Shown here: positions 1 through 6,801 of the stretch, one piece after another
How the letters are laid out: every line of letters starts with the position of its first letter
How positions within the stretch are numbered: position 1 is the stretch's first letter
Assembly: GCA_002322865.1 (NCBI GenBank)
Contig: DCOH01000033.1
Location: 129,754-139,485 of the forward strand
Length of the DNA stretch: 9,732 nt
DNA from: Sphingobacterium sp. UBA1575
GTDB taxonomy: Bacteria > Bacteroidota > Bacteroidia > Sphingobacteriales > Sphingobacteriaceae
Reading direction: 5' to 3'
The notes under the pieces: generated by a model
Database searches by the model: none
What the model was told of the DNA's origin: nothing
Seen by the model: only the letters and a program-made list of their open reading frames with translations
Translations under genes and position numbers: made by a program

Positions 1-351
1 ATTCCTTTAGAAACCACCCAGTTGATTTTTATCCATCCCAACCCGATAGATATCAGCTTCAGGGAAGATGAAAGACGTTTCGATGTGGAAGGCTCGTATA
101 ATATCCGATACCAGATCATTAAAAAAAGAATAGATAAAGTCAAGATTTTAGATAGTGAAGAAAGATTGGTAAAACCTGGTTACATTGCTATAGTTTTCAA
201 TAGAAATCAGGTGGCGAGGGATTTGAAATCTTGCTTAAAAGAAGTTAACGACATGGGCTTGATAGAAGCTGAAATAGAAGAAATCCGTTTGGAGAAACTT
301 CAAGGAATCAGTGATTTGAAGGCTTTGCGCGTAAAAATTAAACTTGATTAA
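1..351 (+). CDS. 3' end of an unrecognised protein (5'-truncated by window edge)
   Basis: The reading frame is open from base 1 and ends in TAA at 349-351, so this is the last 116 codons of a longer gene. The TTG at position 22 lies inside the frame and is not a convincing start. The visible tail is soluble and charged, with a motif-like stretch YNIRYQIIKKRIDK, then a GYIAIVF strand, then an acidic segment (EAEIEEIRLEKLQGISDLKALRV) that looks like alternating helix and strand. There is no signal peptide or membrane segment in the visible part. The segment faintly recalls the C-terminus of GAF-domain proteins of Sphingobacteriaceae, but that is a weak memory-based impression. The stop lies 8 bases before the next start, so the two genes are probably co-transcribed. 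Confidence 0.6.
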   Translation: MPLETTQLIFIHPNPIDISFREDERRFDVEGSYNIRYQIIKKRIDKVKILDSEERLVKPGYIAIVFNRNQVARDLKSCLKEVNDMGLIEAEIEEIRLEKLQGISDLKALRVKIKLD

Positions 352-359
352 AAATACCT

Positions 360-2927
360 ATGTTAGTGTTCAAGAAATTTGTAGGTATGTTCTGTTTTCT
401 CCTTTTATGGAGCATCCAGGGCATTGCGCAACAAAAGGATAGTATGGAAACCGTTATTGCTCCGGAATACGATAAAGTAGGCTTGGTTCATCGGTTTTGG
501 TTGGGCGATAGCTATAGAAAACTGTATAATACCCCGGTAAAAATGCGTGTACTGGATCTATCCACAGAAAAGGGAGGATTATCAATCGTGAAATTAGGAG
601 GAGGAATGCAAACGCAATCCTTGAGGTTGGTTGATTCATCAGGTCGAGAATGGGTGCTGCGTTCTATTCAAAAATACCCGGAAAGAAGTTTACCAGAAAG
701 TCTCCGAAAAACCATAGCAAAGGATATTGTACAAGATCAAATCGCTATTGCACATCCTTTTGGAGCTCTCACAGCGCCTACGTTCCATGAAGCTTTAGGA
801 ATACCTCATGCCGTACCTGAATTGGTCTATGTGGGGGATGATCCCCGCTTAGGAGAATATAGATCTGTTTTCAAGGATAGGGCCTATATGTTTGAACCAA
901 GAATGCCTTTTGAAAATGAAAAAACGGATAATTCTGCGAAGGTCATTGAAAAATTATTGGAAGATAATGATGTCAGTGTAGACCAAAAATTGACGCTGCG
1001 GGCAAGATTGTTGGATTTTGTACTGGGAGATTGGGATAGGCATGAAGACAATTGGCGCTGGGATCCGGAAAGGCTGAAAGGGAAAAAAATATACAGTCCA
1101 GTTCCAAGGGATAGGGATAAAGTATACTATAAAACCTCTGGTGTTTTTCCTGTGCTATTATCGCGGCAATGGTTAAAAGCACACCTTCAACCCTATAGTC
1201 CACATATCAGGAATGTGGCCCATTGGAATTTCAATGCGCGTCATTTCGATCGTTTTTTTCTAAACGATCTGAACGAAAAGGATTGGCGAGAGGAGATCGA
1301 TAGTGTTCAATACTTAATTACTGATTCCTTGATTCGGCAAGCGATGCTAGAAATGCCCGATAGTATTGTAAAATTGAGTTCCGAAGAGTTGGAATTTAAT
1401 ATCAAATCCAGACGTGATGAACTCCAGAAAACTGGAATTGATTATTATAAATCCCTAGCGAAGGTAGTGGATATTCCTTTATCAGGGAAAAGGGAGTTTA
1501 TCCATGTCACTTTTGAAGAAGATGGCCTGCAGGTAGAAGTGTTGAACAAGAAAAAGGATGGAACAGAAGGGGCAAAGCTCTTCAAAAGAAAATTTAAGCC
1601 AGAAGATACAAAAGAAGTCAGGATTTACGGATTAGCTGGAGAGGACGAATATCGCTTTCAAGGTAATTACAAATCGCCGATTAAGGTGAGGATAATTGGA
1701 GGAAAGGATTATGATCAGTATACCGCTTCTCCGGATTTTGGGAATGCGGACAACCTCTATTTTTATGATACGAAAGTAAAGAACAATAATCAATTCGACG
1801 GTTTAAATGCGGCACATTATCGATTAAAAAATGATAGTTCCGTTCATCGGTACGATTATCATAATTTTGTATATGACCGTAAGGGTGTACTGGTCAACCT
1901 GAATTATGGCGTAGATCGAGGATTGATCATTGGGGTAGGATATCTGATTGAAAATCAAGGATTCCGAAAAAGTCCGTATGCTTATAGACATGAACTATTG
2001 GCTAGTTATTTGACAGGAAGGGAATCCTTTATGTTTTCCTACCATGGCCACATCAAAGAATTATGGTCAGGGCAGGATTTGTCCCTGAAAATAGATGCTT
2101 TGGGACCATTCAATCAGAGTAATTTTTTTGGTTATGGGAACCAAACGGTTTTTGATAAATCAGAAGATAAAGAAATTTCATACTACCGAAATAAATACGA
2201 TTTGATCAATGCCGATGTGTTTTTGTCCTATCATCCACTTCAGCATTTGAAACTTTTCTATGGGTCGAGTAGTTCCTTTTATTTTTCTTCGGCAGGTAAG
2301 AATATGGATCGTTTTTTACAAGGATTCGCCGAGCGCCATCCTTTAGAAGAGGTTTTCCATAACAAATCATTTACCGGAGCTGCAATCGGGATTGATTATG
2401 ATACGAGAGATCATCATCAGCATCCAAAAAAGGGGATGAAGCTTTATGCCCGATTGGATTGGCAAACGGAGTTGGCAGGACAGGGTAGGACTTATGCGGC
2501 TTTGGATCAGCATGTCAGCTTTTATAAAACCGTATTCCAGGATTACCTTACCTTGGCCAATCGGACCGGTCTGCAGGCGGTATGGGGAGATCCCTATTTC
2601 TATCAACATGCGCAGATAGGAGGCGAGAACAGCTTGAGAGGATTTAATTCCCAACGATTTACCGGGAAAACGGCGCTCTATAATAACTTGGATGCCCGAT
2701 TGAAATTGGCTAGCTTTAGCTCATACCTGCTTCCCGGAACTTTCGGATTGATTGGGTTCTATGATGTAGGCCGGGTATTTATGAGTAAGGAAAGCTCTAA
2801 TAATTGGCACCATGGTTATGGAACAGGGATCTATTTTATGCCTGGCGATTTAATGACCATTCAAGCGACGGTTGGGATCAGTAAGGAAGCGGTCCTGCCA
2901 TACATCCGTTTTGGTCTGTCATTTTAA
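360..2927 (+). CDS. Outer-membrane Omp85/BamA-like barrel protein with N-terminal periplasmic kinase-like module
   Basis: An 855-residue secreted protein. Residues 1-23 form a signal peptide (KKF, a hydrophobic core, GIA before QQ). Residues about 60-255 form a kinase-like block (entered separately). Residues about 380-455 are a beta-rich linker with RIYGLAGEDEY and IKVRIIGG. Residues about 507-855 are a barrel: it opens with GVLVNLNYGVDRGLIIGVGY, carries the Omp85 loop-6 signature GGENSLRGF (LRGF at 759-762), and ends in LPYIRFGLSF, a C-terminal-Phe beta-signal. POTRA repeats, normal for BamA/TamA, are not visible. In related Bacteroidetes proteins, as I recall them, the same kinase-like block and barrel follow a calcineurin-like phosphoesterase domain; here that domain is missing, so this is a short, stand-alone form. 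The start at 360 is set by the signal peptide and by the 8-base gap to the gene before. Location in the outer membrane is well supported; the biochemical role is unknown. Confidence 0.85.
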   Translation: MLVFKKFVGMFCFLLLWSIQGIAQQKDSMETVIAPEYDKVGLVHRFWLGDSYRKLYNTPVKMRVLDLSTEKGGLSIVKLGGGMQTQSLRLVDSSGREWVLRSIQKYPERSLPESLRKTIAKDIVQDQIAIAHPFGALTAPTFHEALGIPHAVPELVYVGDDPRLGEYRSVFKDRAYMFEPRMPFENEKTDNSAKVIEKLLEDNDVSVDQKLTLRARLLDFVLGDWDRHEDNWRWDPERLKGKKIYSPVPRDRDKVYYKTSGVFPVLLSRQWLKAHLQPYSPHIRNVAHWNFNARHFDRFFLNDLNEKDWREEIDSVQYLITDSLIRQAMLEMPDSIVKLSSEELEFNIKSRRDELQKTGIDYYKSLAKVVDIPLSGKREFIHVTFEEDGLQVEVLNKKKDGTEGAKLFKRKFKPEDTKEVRIYGLAGEDEYRFQGNYKSPIKVRIIGGKDYDQYTASPDFGNADNLYFYDTKVKNNNQFDGLNAAHYRLKNDSSVHRYDYHNFVYDRKGVLVNLNYGVDRGLIIGVGYLIENQGFRKSPYAYRHELLASYLTGRESFMFSYHGHIKELWSGQDLSLKIDALGPFNQSNFFGYGNQTVFDKSEDKEISYYRNKYDLINADVFLSYHPLQHLKLFYGSSSSFYFSSAGKNMDRFLQGFAERHPLEEVFHNKSFTGAAIGIDYDTRDHHQHPKKGMKLYARLDWQTELAGQGRTYAALDQHVSFYKTVFQDYLTLANRTGLQAVWGDPYFYQHAQIGGENSLRGFNSQRFTGKTALYNNLDARLKLASFSSYLLPGTFGLIGFYDVGRVFMSKESSNNWHHGYGTGIYFMPGDLMTIQATVGISKEAVLPYIRFGLSF
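534..1118 (+). other. Kinase-like (HipA/FAM20-type) catalytic core inside the barrel protein
   Basis: Residues 59-253 of the 855-residue protein. Elements in order: a glycine-rich turn KLGGGMQTQSLRL (78-90); a strand WVLRSIQK (98-105), where a kinase would usually place its ATP-binding lysine and here has Arg101; a helix rich in acidic residues and Gln (IAKDIVQDQ); a hinge-like YMFEPRMP; then LLDFVLGDWDRHEDNW with Asp226, His228 and Asn231; and finally YSPVPRDRD with Asp251/Asp253. The D-x-H-x-x-N spacing and a following metal-binding Asp about 20 residues on match the HipA catalytic loop and its DFG-equivalent. The LDFxxGxxDRH pattern resembles FAM20C. The resemblance is seen by eye; ATP binding and kinase activity are inference. 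Confidence 0.5.
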
Positions 2928-2933
2928 TAGCTT

Positions 2934-2957
2934 TATAAAATTCTTCGTAATTTTGTA
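2934..2957 (+). promoter_or_regulatory. AT-rich hairpin overlapping a TAnnTTTG-like -7 box upstream of msrA
   Basis: TAATTTTG at 2948-2955 fits the Bacteroidetes -7 consensus TAnnTTTG and would give a leader of about 25 bases for msrA. No good TTTG -33 box lies at the right distance. The same bases form the right arm of a 9-bp inverted repeat (TATAAAATT at 2934-2942, AATTTTGTA at 2949-2957, one G-T pair, 6-base loop). No T-run follows, so it is a poor terminator for the upstream gene. Confidence 0.3.
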
Positions 2958-2985
2958 AAAGTCAATAATTTAAAAATACATCATC

Positions 2986-3606
2986 ATGAAAAATACAGTT
3001 ATTGTAGTGCTTGTTATCATAGGAGGGATTATTTTTCTGAATGCGCAAAATCGGTCTGAAAAAGAGACCTATGTTTCGAAACCTGTTCCAAAAGGGAAAA
3101 AGGAAATCTATTTTGCAGGCGGTTGTTTCTGGGGTACCGAACATTTTTTTAAACAGGTGCGCGGGGTTACAGGTACAGAGGTAGGCTATGCCAATGGAAA
3201 AACGGGGAAGCCGAGTTATCAGCAGGTAACCACCGGAAGAACGGGATTTACCGAAACGGTGAAAGTAATCTATGATCCTGCCATCGTTAGTTTGGATTTA
3301 CTTATAGACCTTTATTTCAAAACGGTTGATCCGACCAGTTTGAACAAACAAGGAAACGATATTGGAACACAGTATCGTACGGGGATATATTTCAGCAATC
3401 CAGCAGACGAAAAGACCATCCAACAAAAGTTGAATACACTGGCAAAAAATTATGCGGATAAGATTCAGATCGAATGTTCCAAACTGGAGAATTTTTACGA
3501 TGCGGAGAATTATCACCAAGATTATCTGGATAAAAACCCAGGGGGATATTGCCATATCGATCCTTCCCTTTTTGAATATGCCAAGAAAATAAACGCCAAG
3601 AAATAA
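2986..3606 (+). CDS. msrA: Envelope-targeted peptide methionine-(S)-sulfoxide reductase MsrA
   Basis: A 206-residue MsrA, which reduces methionine-S-sulfoxide in proteins back to methionine. The active-site motif GGCFWG places the catalytic Cys at residue 47. Glu90, Asp125 and Tyr130 (in GNDIGTQYR) match E. coli Glu94, Asp129 and Tyr134 with a constant offset of four, so the active site is complete. Cys189 in GGYCHID is the likely resolving cysteine; Cys164 is an additional cysteine. Residues 1-20 form a signal peptide or an uncleaved anchor (VIVVLVIIGGIIFLNA before QN), so the enzyme should work in the periplasm or be tethered facing it. No MsrB domain is fused, and no msrB gene is nearby. 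The 58-base gap to the barrel gene contains a possible promoter, so expression may be independent of it. Confidence 0.96.
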   Translation: MKNTVIVVLVIIGGIIFLNAQNRSEKETYVSKPVPKGKKEIYFAGGCFWGTEHFFKQVRGVTGTEVGYANGKTGKPSYQQVTTGRTGFTETVKVIYDPAIVSLDLLIDLYFKTVDPTSLNKQGNDIGTQYRTGIYFSNPADEKTIQQKLNTLAKNYADKIQIECSKLENFYDAENYHQDYLDKNPGGYCHIDPSLFEYAKKINAKK

Positions 3607-3688
3607 GGTTTTTTTCTCCCGAGGACGGGAAATAATGCTAAAATATGTTAAATGTGATGAATGATTACGATGATTTCGTAAGATGTTC

Positions 3689-3696
3689 TATTTTTG
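3689..3696 (+). promoter_or_regulatory. Possible -7 promoter box for the 895-residue receptor-like gene
   Basis: TATTTTTG matches the Bacteroidetes TAnnTTTG -7 consensus exactly and sits about 60 bases before the ATG at 3756, in the 149-base gap after msrA. The expected -33 TTTG is not clear: only TTAC is present at 3665-3668. No Shine-Dalgarno sequence precedes the start, as is usual in this phylum. Confidence 0.35.
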
Positions 3697-3755
3697 GTTA
3701 AAATCCACTGCTAATCATTTATTGTGGGAATCAAAAACCTGTTATTTAATATATT

Positions 3756-6443
3756 ATGAGATATTTCCTCTTGTTTGTAGGATTTGCCCTAGCTAACCTT
3801 GTCCATGCCCAAAACAATGCAGAAATCAAAGGAAGAGTCTTTGATGGCAATAAAAAACCATTAGAAAAGGCGACCGTATCCATAGTTTCCGAAAAGGATT
3901 CTCTGGTATTAAGTTATTCCTTAACAGATGATAAAGGGAACTTTGATTTCGTCAGGATCCCATCTCAAAAACCGATTATTCTCTATGTGTCCTTTGTCAA
4001 TAATCCCACCTATCAAAAGCCTCTTCAATTAAAAGCTGGAGAAAAACTGCAGTTGGATAGTATTATCATGGGCGGGAATATGATCGATGAGATTCTGATC
4101 ACGGCGGTGCCACCCATCCGGTTGAATGGGGATACATTAGAATATAAAGCCGATTATTTCAAAACCAGACCAAATGCCACCGTGGAGGAGCTCTTGCAGA
4201 TATTACCCGGTATTCAAGTGAATGCGGACGGGAGTATATTTTACCAAGGCCGTGAAGTATCGGGAATTCGAGTAAACAATAAGGATTTCTTTGTGCAGGA
4301 TATGAAGATTGCCACCAAAAATTTGGATGCATCCCTGATCGATGTGGTCCAAGTTATTAAAGACAAGGGAGAATCTAAACGAGAAATATTAGATGATACC
4401 AACCTTCCCATAGTCATTAACCTCAAGATGAAGAAAGAATTCCTCAAGGCCAATTTCGGAAAGTTTTATGGAGGGGCTGCCACCAGAGAACGCTATGAAT
4501 CGGGCGCTTTGATCAATACTTTTCGCGATACCTTGCAGGTAAGCTTTATTGGCTTTGCCAATAATATTGGCCGATCAGGCTTTGATTATTCAGAATTGAG
4601 CCAATATGGAGGACTCAGTAGGGGAGAGAATTGGAATTTTGTATCGTATGGATCATCTGGCCTAATGAATCAGATTTCTTCTGGTATAAATGTGAATTAT
4701 GATATTGCCAAAAAGTTAAAGACAAACTTATATTATAATTTCGCTAAAAATGATCATCTTTTTGAACAAACGGATTTGATCAACCGCTTTTATGATGAGA
4801 TTACAGATCGTTCTAAAAGTTCAGGCAATTCAGAATCGCATCAAATCAGACATGAAATGCGGGCTTTCGCCAGGTACCATGTGGATACTACGGCACAGGT
4901 TTCCTTAGATCTTCGACTGAATACAGGAAGTAATAATTTTACTGGAAAAAATGAATCGGTTACTTGGCGTAATGAGAATGATCCTGTAAGGGACGTTAAT
5001 TCATCCAGTCTTTCCAATAATAAAAACATTAATTTTAACTATCGGGTAAATGCAGAAAAGCGGTTGACTAACAAGATGATCCTTTCTGTAGAGCATCAAT
5101 ACTCCAGGATTAATCAAGATATATTCCGAAATAATGATAACTGGAATAGGTACTATTTATTAGGAGATAGCATGGTAGACCAAACAGTACGATCGAATGT
5201 CGTATCTTATACCCAAAACTTAAAGAATAGGATCAGCTTACAGGTTCCATTGAATAAGGACTTCAATTTTGATGTATTTGGACAGTTGAATGTGGATGAA
5301 GAGGAACAATTGGAGGAACTGTTGAATCGATTGAATAATCCAGAGTTTGTAAATAGGGACGATGTGGCCAATAATAAGAATATCCGGAATACGCGTATGA
5401 TTTTAGGTACCAGCTGGAATATTAAAGTGATAAAAGACTTTCCGATTTCCTTTGGATTGACCTATCAAAATTTAACGAATAGATTTGAATATTTTGATAA
5501 ATTACCAAGTAAAAATGAAGCAAAGGGCTATTTTTTACCTAATGTAAATCTAGCATATAAAGGATGGTCAGCCAGTTATTCCAGATCTGTAAATCCGCCT
5601 TCCTTTAGTCAGATAATAGTACTGAACAATGATATGACCCCTACAGTAATGGTCTATGCCAGTCCTTACTTTGAAAATGTGATTAAGAATGATTTTTCAT
5701 TAAGGTTCTATAAGAATTTCACAAAATCCAAAACGTATATCAATGTTAGTGCAGGCTATGGTGTTTCGGACAATAGTATAATTTCAGACTATTATTACAA
5801 TGTATCTGACGGGACTTCCAGCCGCCAAAATATCCAGGCCAGTGATATTGGAAGTCTGAATTGGAATGCCGGTTTATCCCAAACCTTTTTGCAGAATAAA
5901 ACTTGGAGATTAACCGGATCAATAAATGGGTACTTTTCGAAGAGCGATCGTTATGCTCGGATCAATGGCGAAGAGATTTTGGGAAAAAATTCCTGGGGAG
6001 ATATTTTTGGAGATATCACTTTCAGCTATAAAGATAACGTGACCATAAGGCCAAATTATGGTTTTTCGATTAATGGTGTAGATTATAAAAATGACTCTCC
6101 GAACTTCAGGTCAGTGAATAATATCACTCATAACTTTGGTTCTAGTATTTTGCTGAACAATATCAAGAAATTCAGGTTAGAAGGTTCCTACACTTTAAGT
6201 AACCTAGTGATTGGAATCGACAATAAAAGAGGAAATCGTCATCTTGTAAATGCTTCTGTTTATTATCCCGTTCTTGGTAAAGGGGAGTTGAAGTTATCCG
6301 TATTTGATCTATTGAATCAACGTGTTTACAATAATTATTATGCGAGTGAGAATTCGAATGGATTTAGGACAAGCGTAAATCTTAGACAATATTTTATGTT
6401 AGGAATGGTATATAAGTTTTTGAATACGGGGGATAAGAAATAA
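3756..6443 (+). CDS. TonB-receptor-like outer-membrane beta-barrel protein (carboxypeptidase-regulatory-like + plug + OMP_b-brl_3-type barrel)
   Basis: An 895-residue outer-membrane protein. Residues 1-18 are a signal peptide ending LVHA before Q. Residues about 22-104 are a CarboxypepD_reg-like Ig-type domain (IKGRVFDGNKKPLEKATVSI, then TDDKGNFDF). Residues about 112-225 resemble a TonB-receptor plug (DTLEYKADYF, then ATVEELLQILPGI, then GREVSGIRVNNKDFF, then IDVVQVIKDKG). The rest is a barrel rich in alternating aromatic and polar strands with many Asn residues, as in the OMP_b-brl_3 group. It ends MLGMVYKFLNTGDKK, a few residues beyond the last strand. It lacks the STN domain and the LKDA..ANGVI plug signature of SusC, and no SusD or GLPGLI-type partner is adjacent. 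It probably imports or binds something at the outer membrane; the ligand is unknown. The gene appears to be a single transcription unit. Confidence 0.87.
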   Translation: MRYFLLFVGFALANLVHAQNNAEIKGRVFDGNKKPLEKATVSIVSEKDSLVLSYSLTDDKGNFDFVRIPSQKPIILYVSFVNNPTYQKPLQLKAGEKLQLDSIIMGGNMIDEILITAVPPIRLNGDTLEYKADYFKTRPNATVEELLQILPGIQVNADGSIFYQGREVSGIRVNNKDFFVQDMKIATKNLDASLIDVVQVIKDKGESKREILDDTNLPIVINLKMKKEFLKANFGKFYGGAATRERYESGALINTFRDTLQVSFIGFANNIGRSGFDYSELSQYGGLSRGENWNFVSYGSSGLMNQISSGINVNYDIAKKLKTNLYYNFAKNDHLFEQTDLINRFYDEITDRSKSSGNSESHQIRHEMRAFARYHVDTTAQVSLDLRLNTGSNNFTGKNESVTWRNENDPVRDVNSSSLSNNKNINFNYRVNAEKRLTNKMILSVEHQYSRINQDIFRNNDNWNRYYLLGDSMVDQTVRSNVVSYTQNLKNRISLQVPLNKDFNFDVFGQLNVDEEEQLEELLNRLNNPEFVNRDDVANNKNIRNTRMILGTSWNIKVIKDFPISFGLTYQNLTNRFEYFDKLPSKNEAKGYFLPNVNLAYKGWSASYSRSVNPPSFSQIIVLNNDMTPTVMVYASPYFENVIKNDFSLRFYKNFTKSKTYINVSAGYGVSDNSIISDYYYNVSDGTSSRQNIQASDIGSLNWNAGLSQTFLQNKTWRLTGSINGYFSKSDRYARINGEEILGKNSWGDIFGDITFSYKDNVTIRPNYGFSINGVDYKNDSPNFRSVNNITHNFGSSILLNNIKKFRLEGSYTLSNLVIGIDNKRGNRHLVNASVYYPVLGKGELKLSVFDLLNQRVYNNYYASENSNGFRTSVNLRQYFMLGMVYKFLNTGDKK

Positions 6444-6515
6444 GGTTAGCTTCGGAGTGAAAGTAAGGTGAAAGTAACCTAAAAGTAGGCTTTTACTATG
6501 TAAAGCATACTAAAA

Positions 6516-6541
6516 CACGGTTTAAGGCTGCTTTAACCGTG
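6516..6541 (+). repeat. Imperfect hairpin in the 3' untranslated region
   Basis: CACGGTT at 6516-6522 pairs with AACCGTG at 6535-6541. After a T-T mismatch, AAG (6524-6526) pairs with CTT (6531-6533) around a 4-base loop. It lies 72 bases after the stop of the receptor gene and is followed by ATTTTATG, so it may be a weak first terminator or an RNA-stabilising structure. Confidence 0.5.
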
Positions 6542-6617
6542 ATTTTATGACGATTACATAGGAAAATATTAAGGAAACGTGGATTCTTAAATATTTTTTA
6601 TTAAAATCCTGTATTAG

Positions 6618-6650
6618 AAAGGGTGTATCAAATTAAAGATACACCCTTTT
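6618..6650 (+). terminator. Strong rho-independent terminator
   Basis: AAAGGGTGTATC at 6618-6629 and GATACACCCTTT at 6638-6649 form a perfect 12-bp stem with an 8-base loop. The right arm runs into TTTTATTT. It lies 174 bases after the stop at 6443 and separates the receptor gene's transcript from the sigma/FecR/SusC locus. The T-tract is on the right only, so it ends + strand transcripts. Confidence 0.85.
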
Positions 6651-6724
6651 ATTTAATAAAAAATTCGTTAATTACACGTATATTTTTATTGTATAAATAA
6701 ATTATAGATTTTTATCATATCTGA

Positions 6725-6761
6725 TTTTAATTAATTAAAAAGTAAATAATTGTAATTATTT
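6725..6761. promoter_or_regulatory. Two adjacent perfect AT palindromes, candidate operator
   Basis: TTTTAATTAATTAAAA (6725-6740) is a perfect 16-bp palindrome. AAATAATT-GT-AATTATTT (6744-6761) is a perfect 8-bp inverted repeat with a 2-base spacer. Their centres are 20 bases apart, about two helical turns. The second overlaps the likely -33 box of the sigma gene. The DNA here is almost pure A/T, so chance is a real alternative. Confidence 0.35.
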
Positions 6762-6791
6762 GCTGGTTACGTAATTTAAATAGTAAATTTC
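6759..6791 (+). promoter_or_regulatory. Probable Bacteroidetes-type promoter of the sigma-FecR locus
   Basis: TTTG at 6759-6762, 21 bases, then TAAATTTC at 6784-6791, one base off the TAnnTTTG -7 consensus. The spacing fits the housekeeping sigma-ABfr type promoter. Transcription would begin only a few bases before the ATG at 6802, leaving an almost leaderless message. Confidence 0.4.
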
Positions 6792-6801
6792 GCCTGTTTT
6801 C

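Larger units (their letters stand above)
6444..6801. other. 358-base non-coding interval between receptor gene and sigma-factor gene
   Basis: No credible gene lies here on either strand. From left to right it holds a tandem pair GTGAAAGTAA (6457-6466 and 6468-6477, 11-base period), an imperfect hairpin (6516-6541), a strong intrinsic terminator (6618-6650), two AT-rich perfect palindromes (6725-6740, 6744-6761) and a probable promoter for the sigma gene. I see no tRNA, insertion sequence or repeat array. Confidence 0.7.

Noticed and set aside
22..24. TTG at 22 as the start of the first gene
   Set aside because: The frame stays open to base 1 with protein-like sequence (IPLETTQ), so the gene begins outside the window.
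394..396. Cys12 of the 855-residue barrel protein as a lipoprotein cysteine
   Set aside because: The Cys lies inside the hydrophobic core of the signal peptide, without a lipobox, and a normal cleavage site follows at GIA before QQ.
2367..2654. Minus-strand open frame of 95 codons inside the barrel gene
   Set aside because: It is a shadow of the well-supported + strand gene, with no domain pattern or promoter; the other minus-strand frames (for example 7744-8034 and 8879-9097) are rejected for the same reason.
3617..3630. Small hairpin TCCCG-AGGA-CGGGA just after msrA as a terminator
   Set aside because: The stem is only 5 bp and the T-run lies before it, not after it; it lacks the form of a + strand intrinsic terminator.
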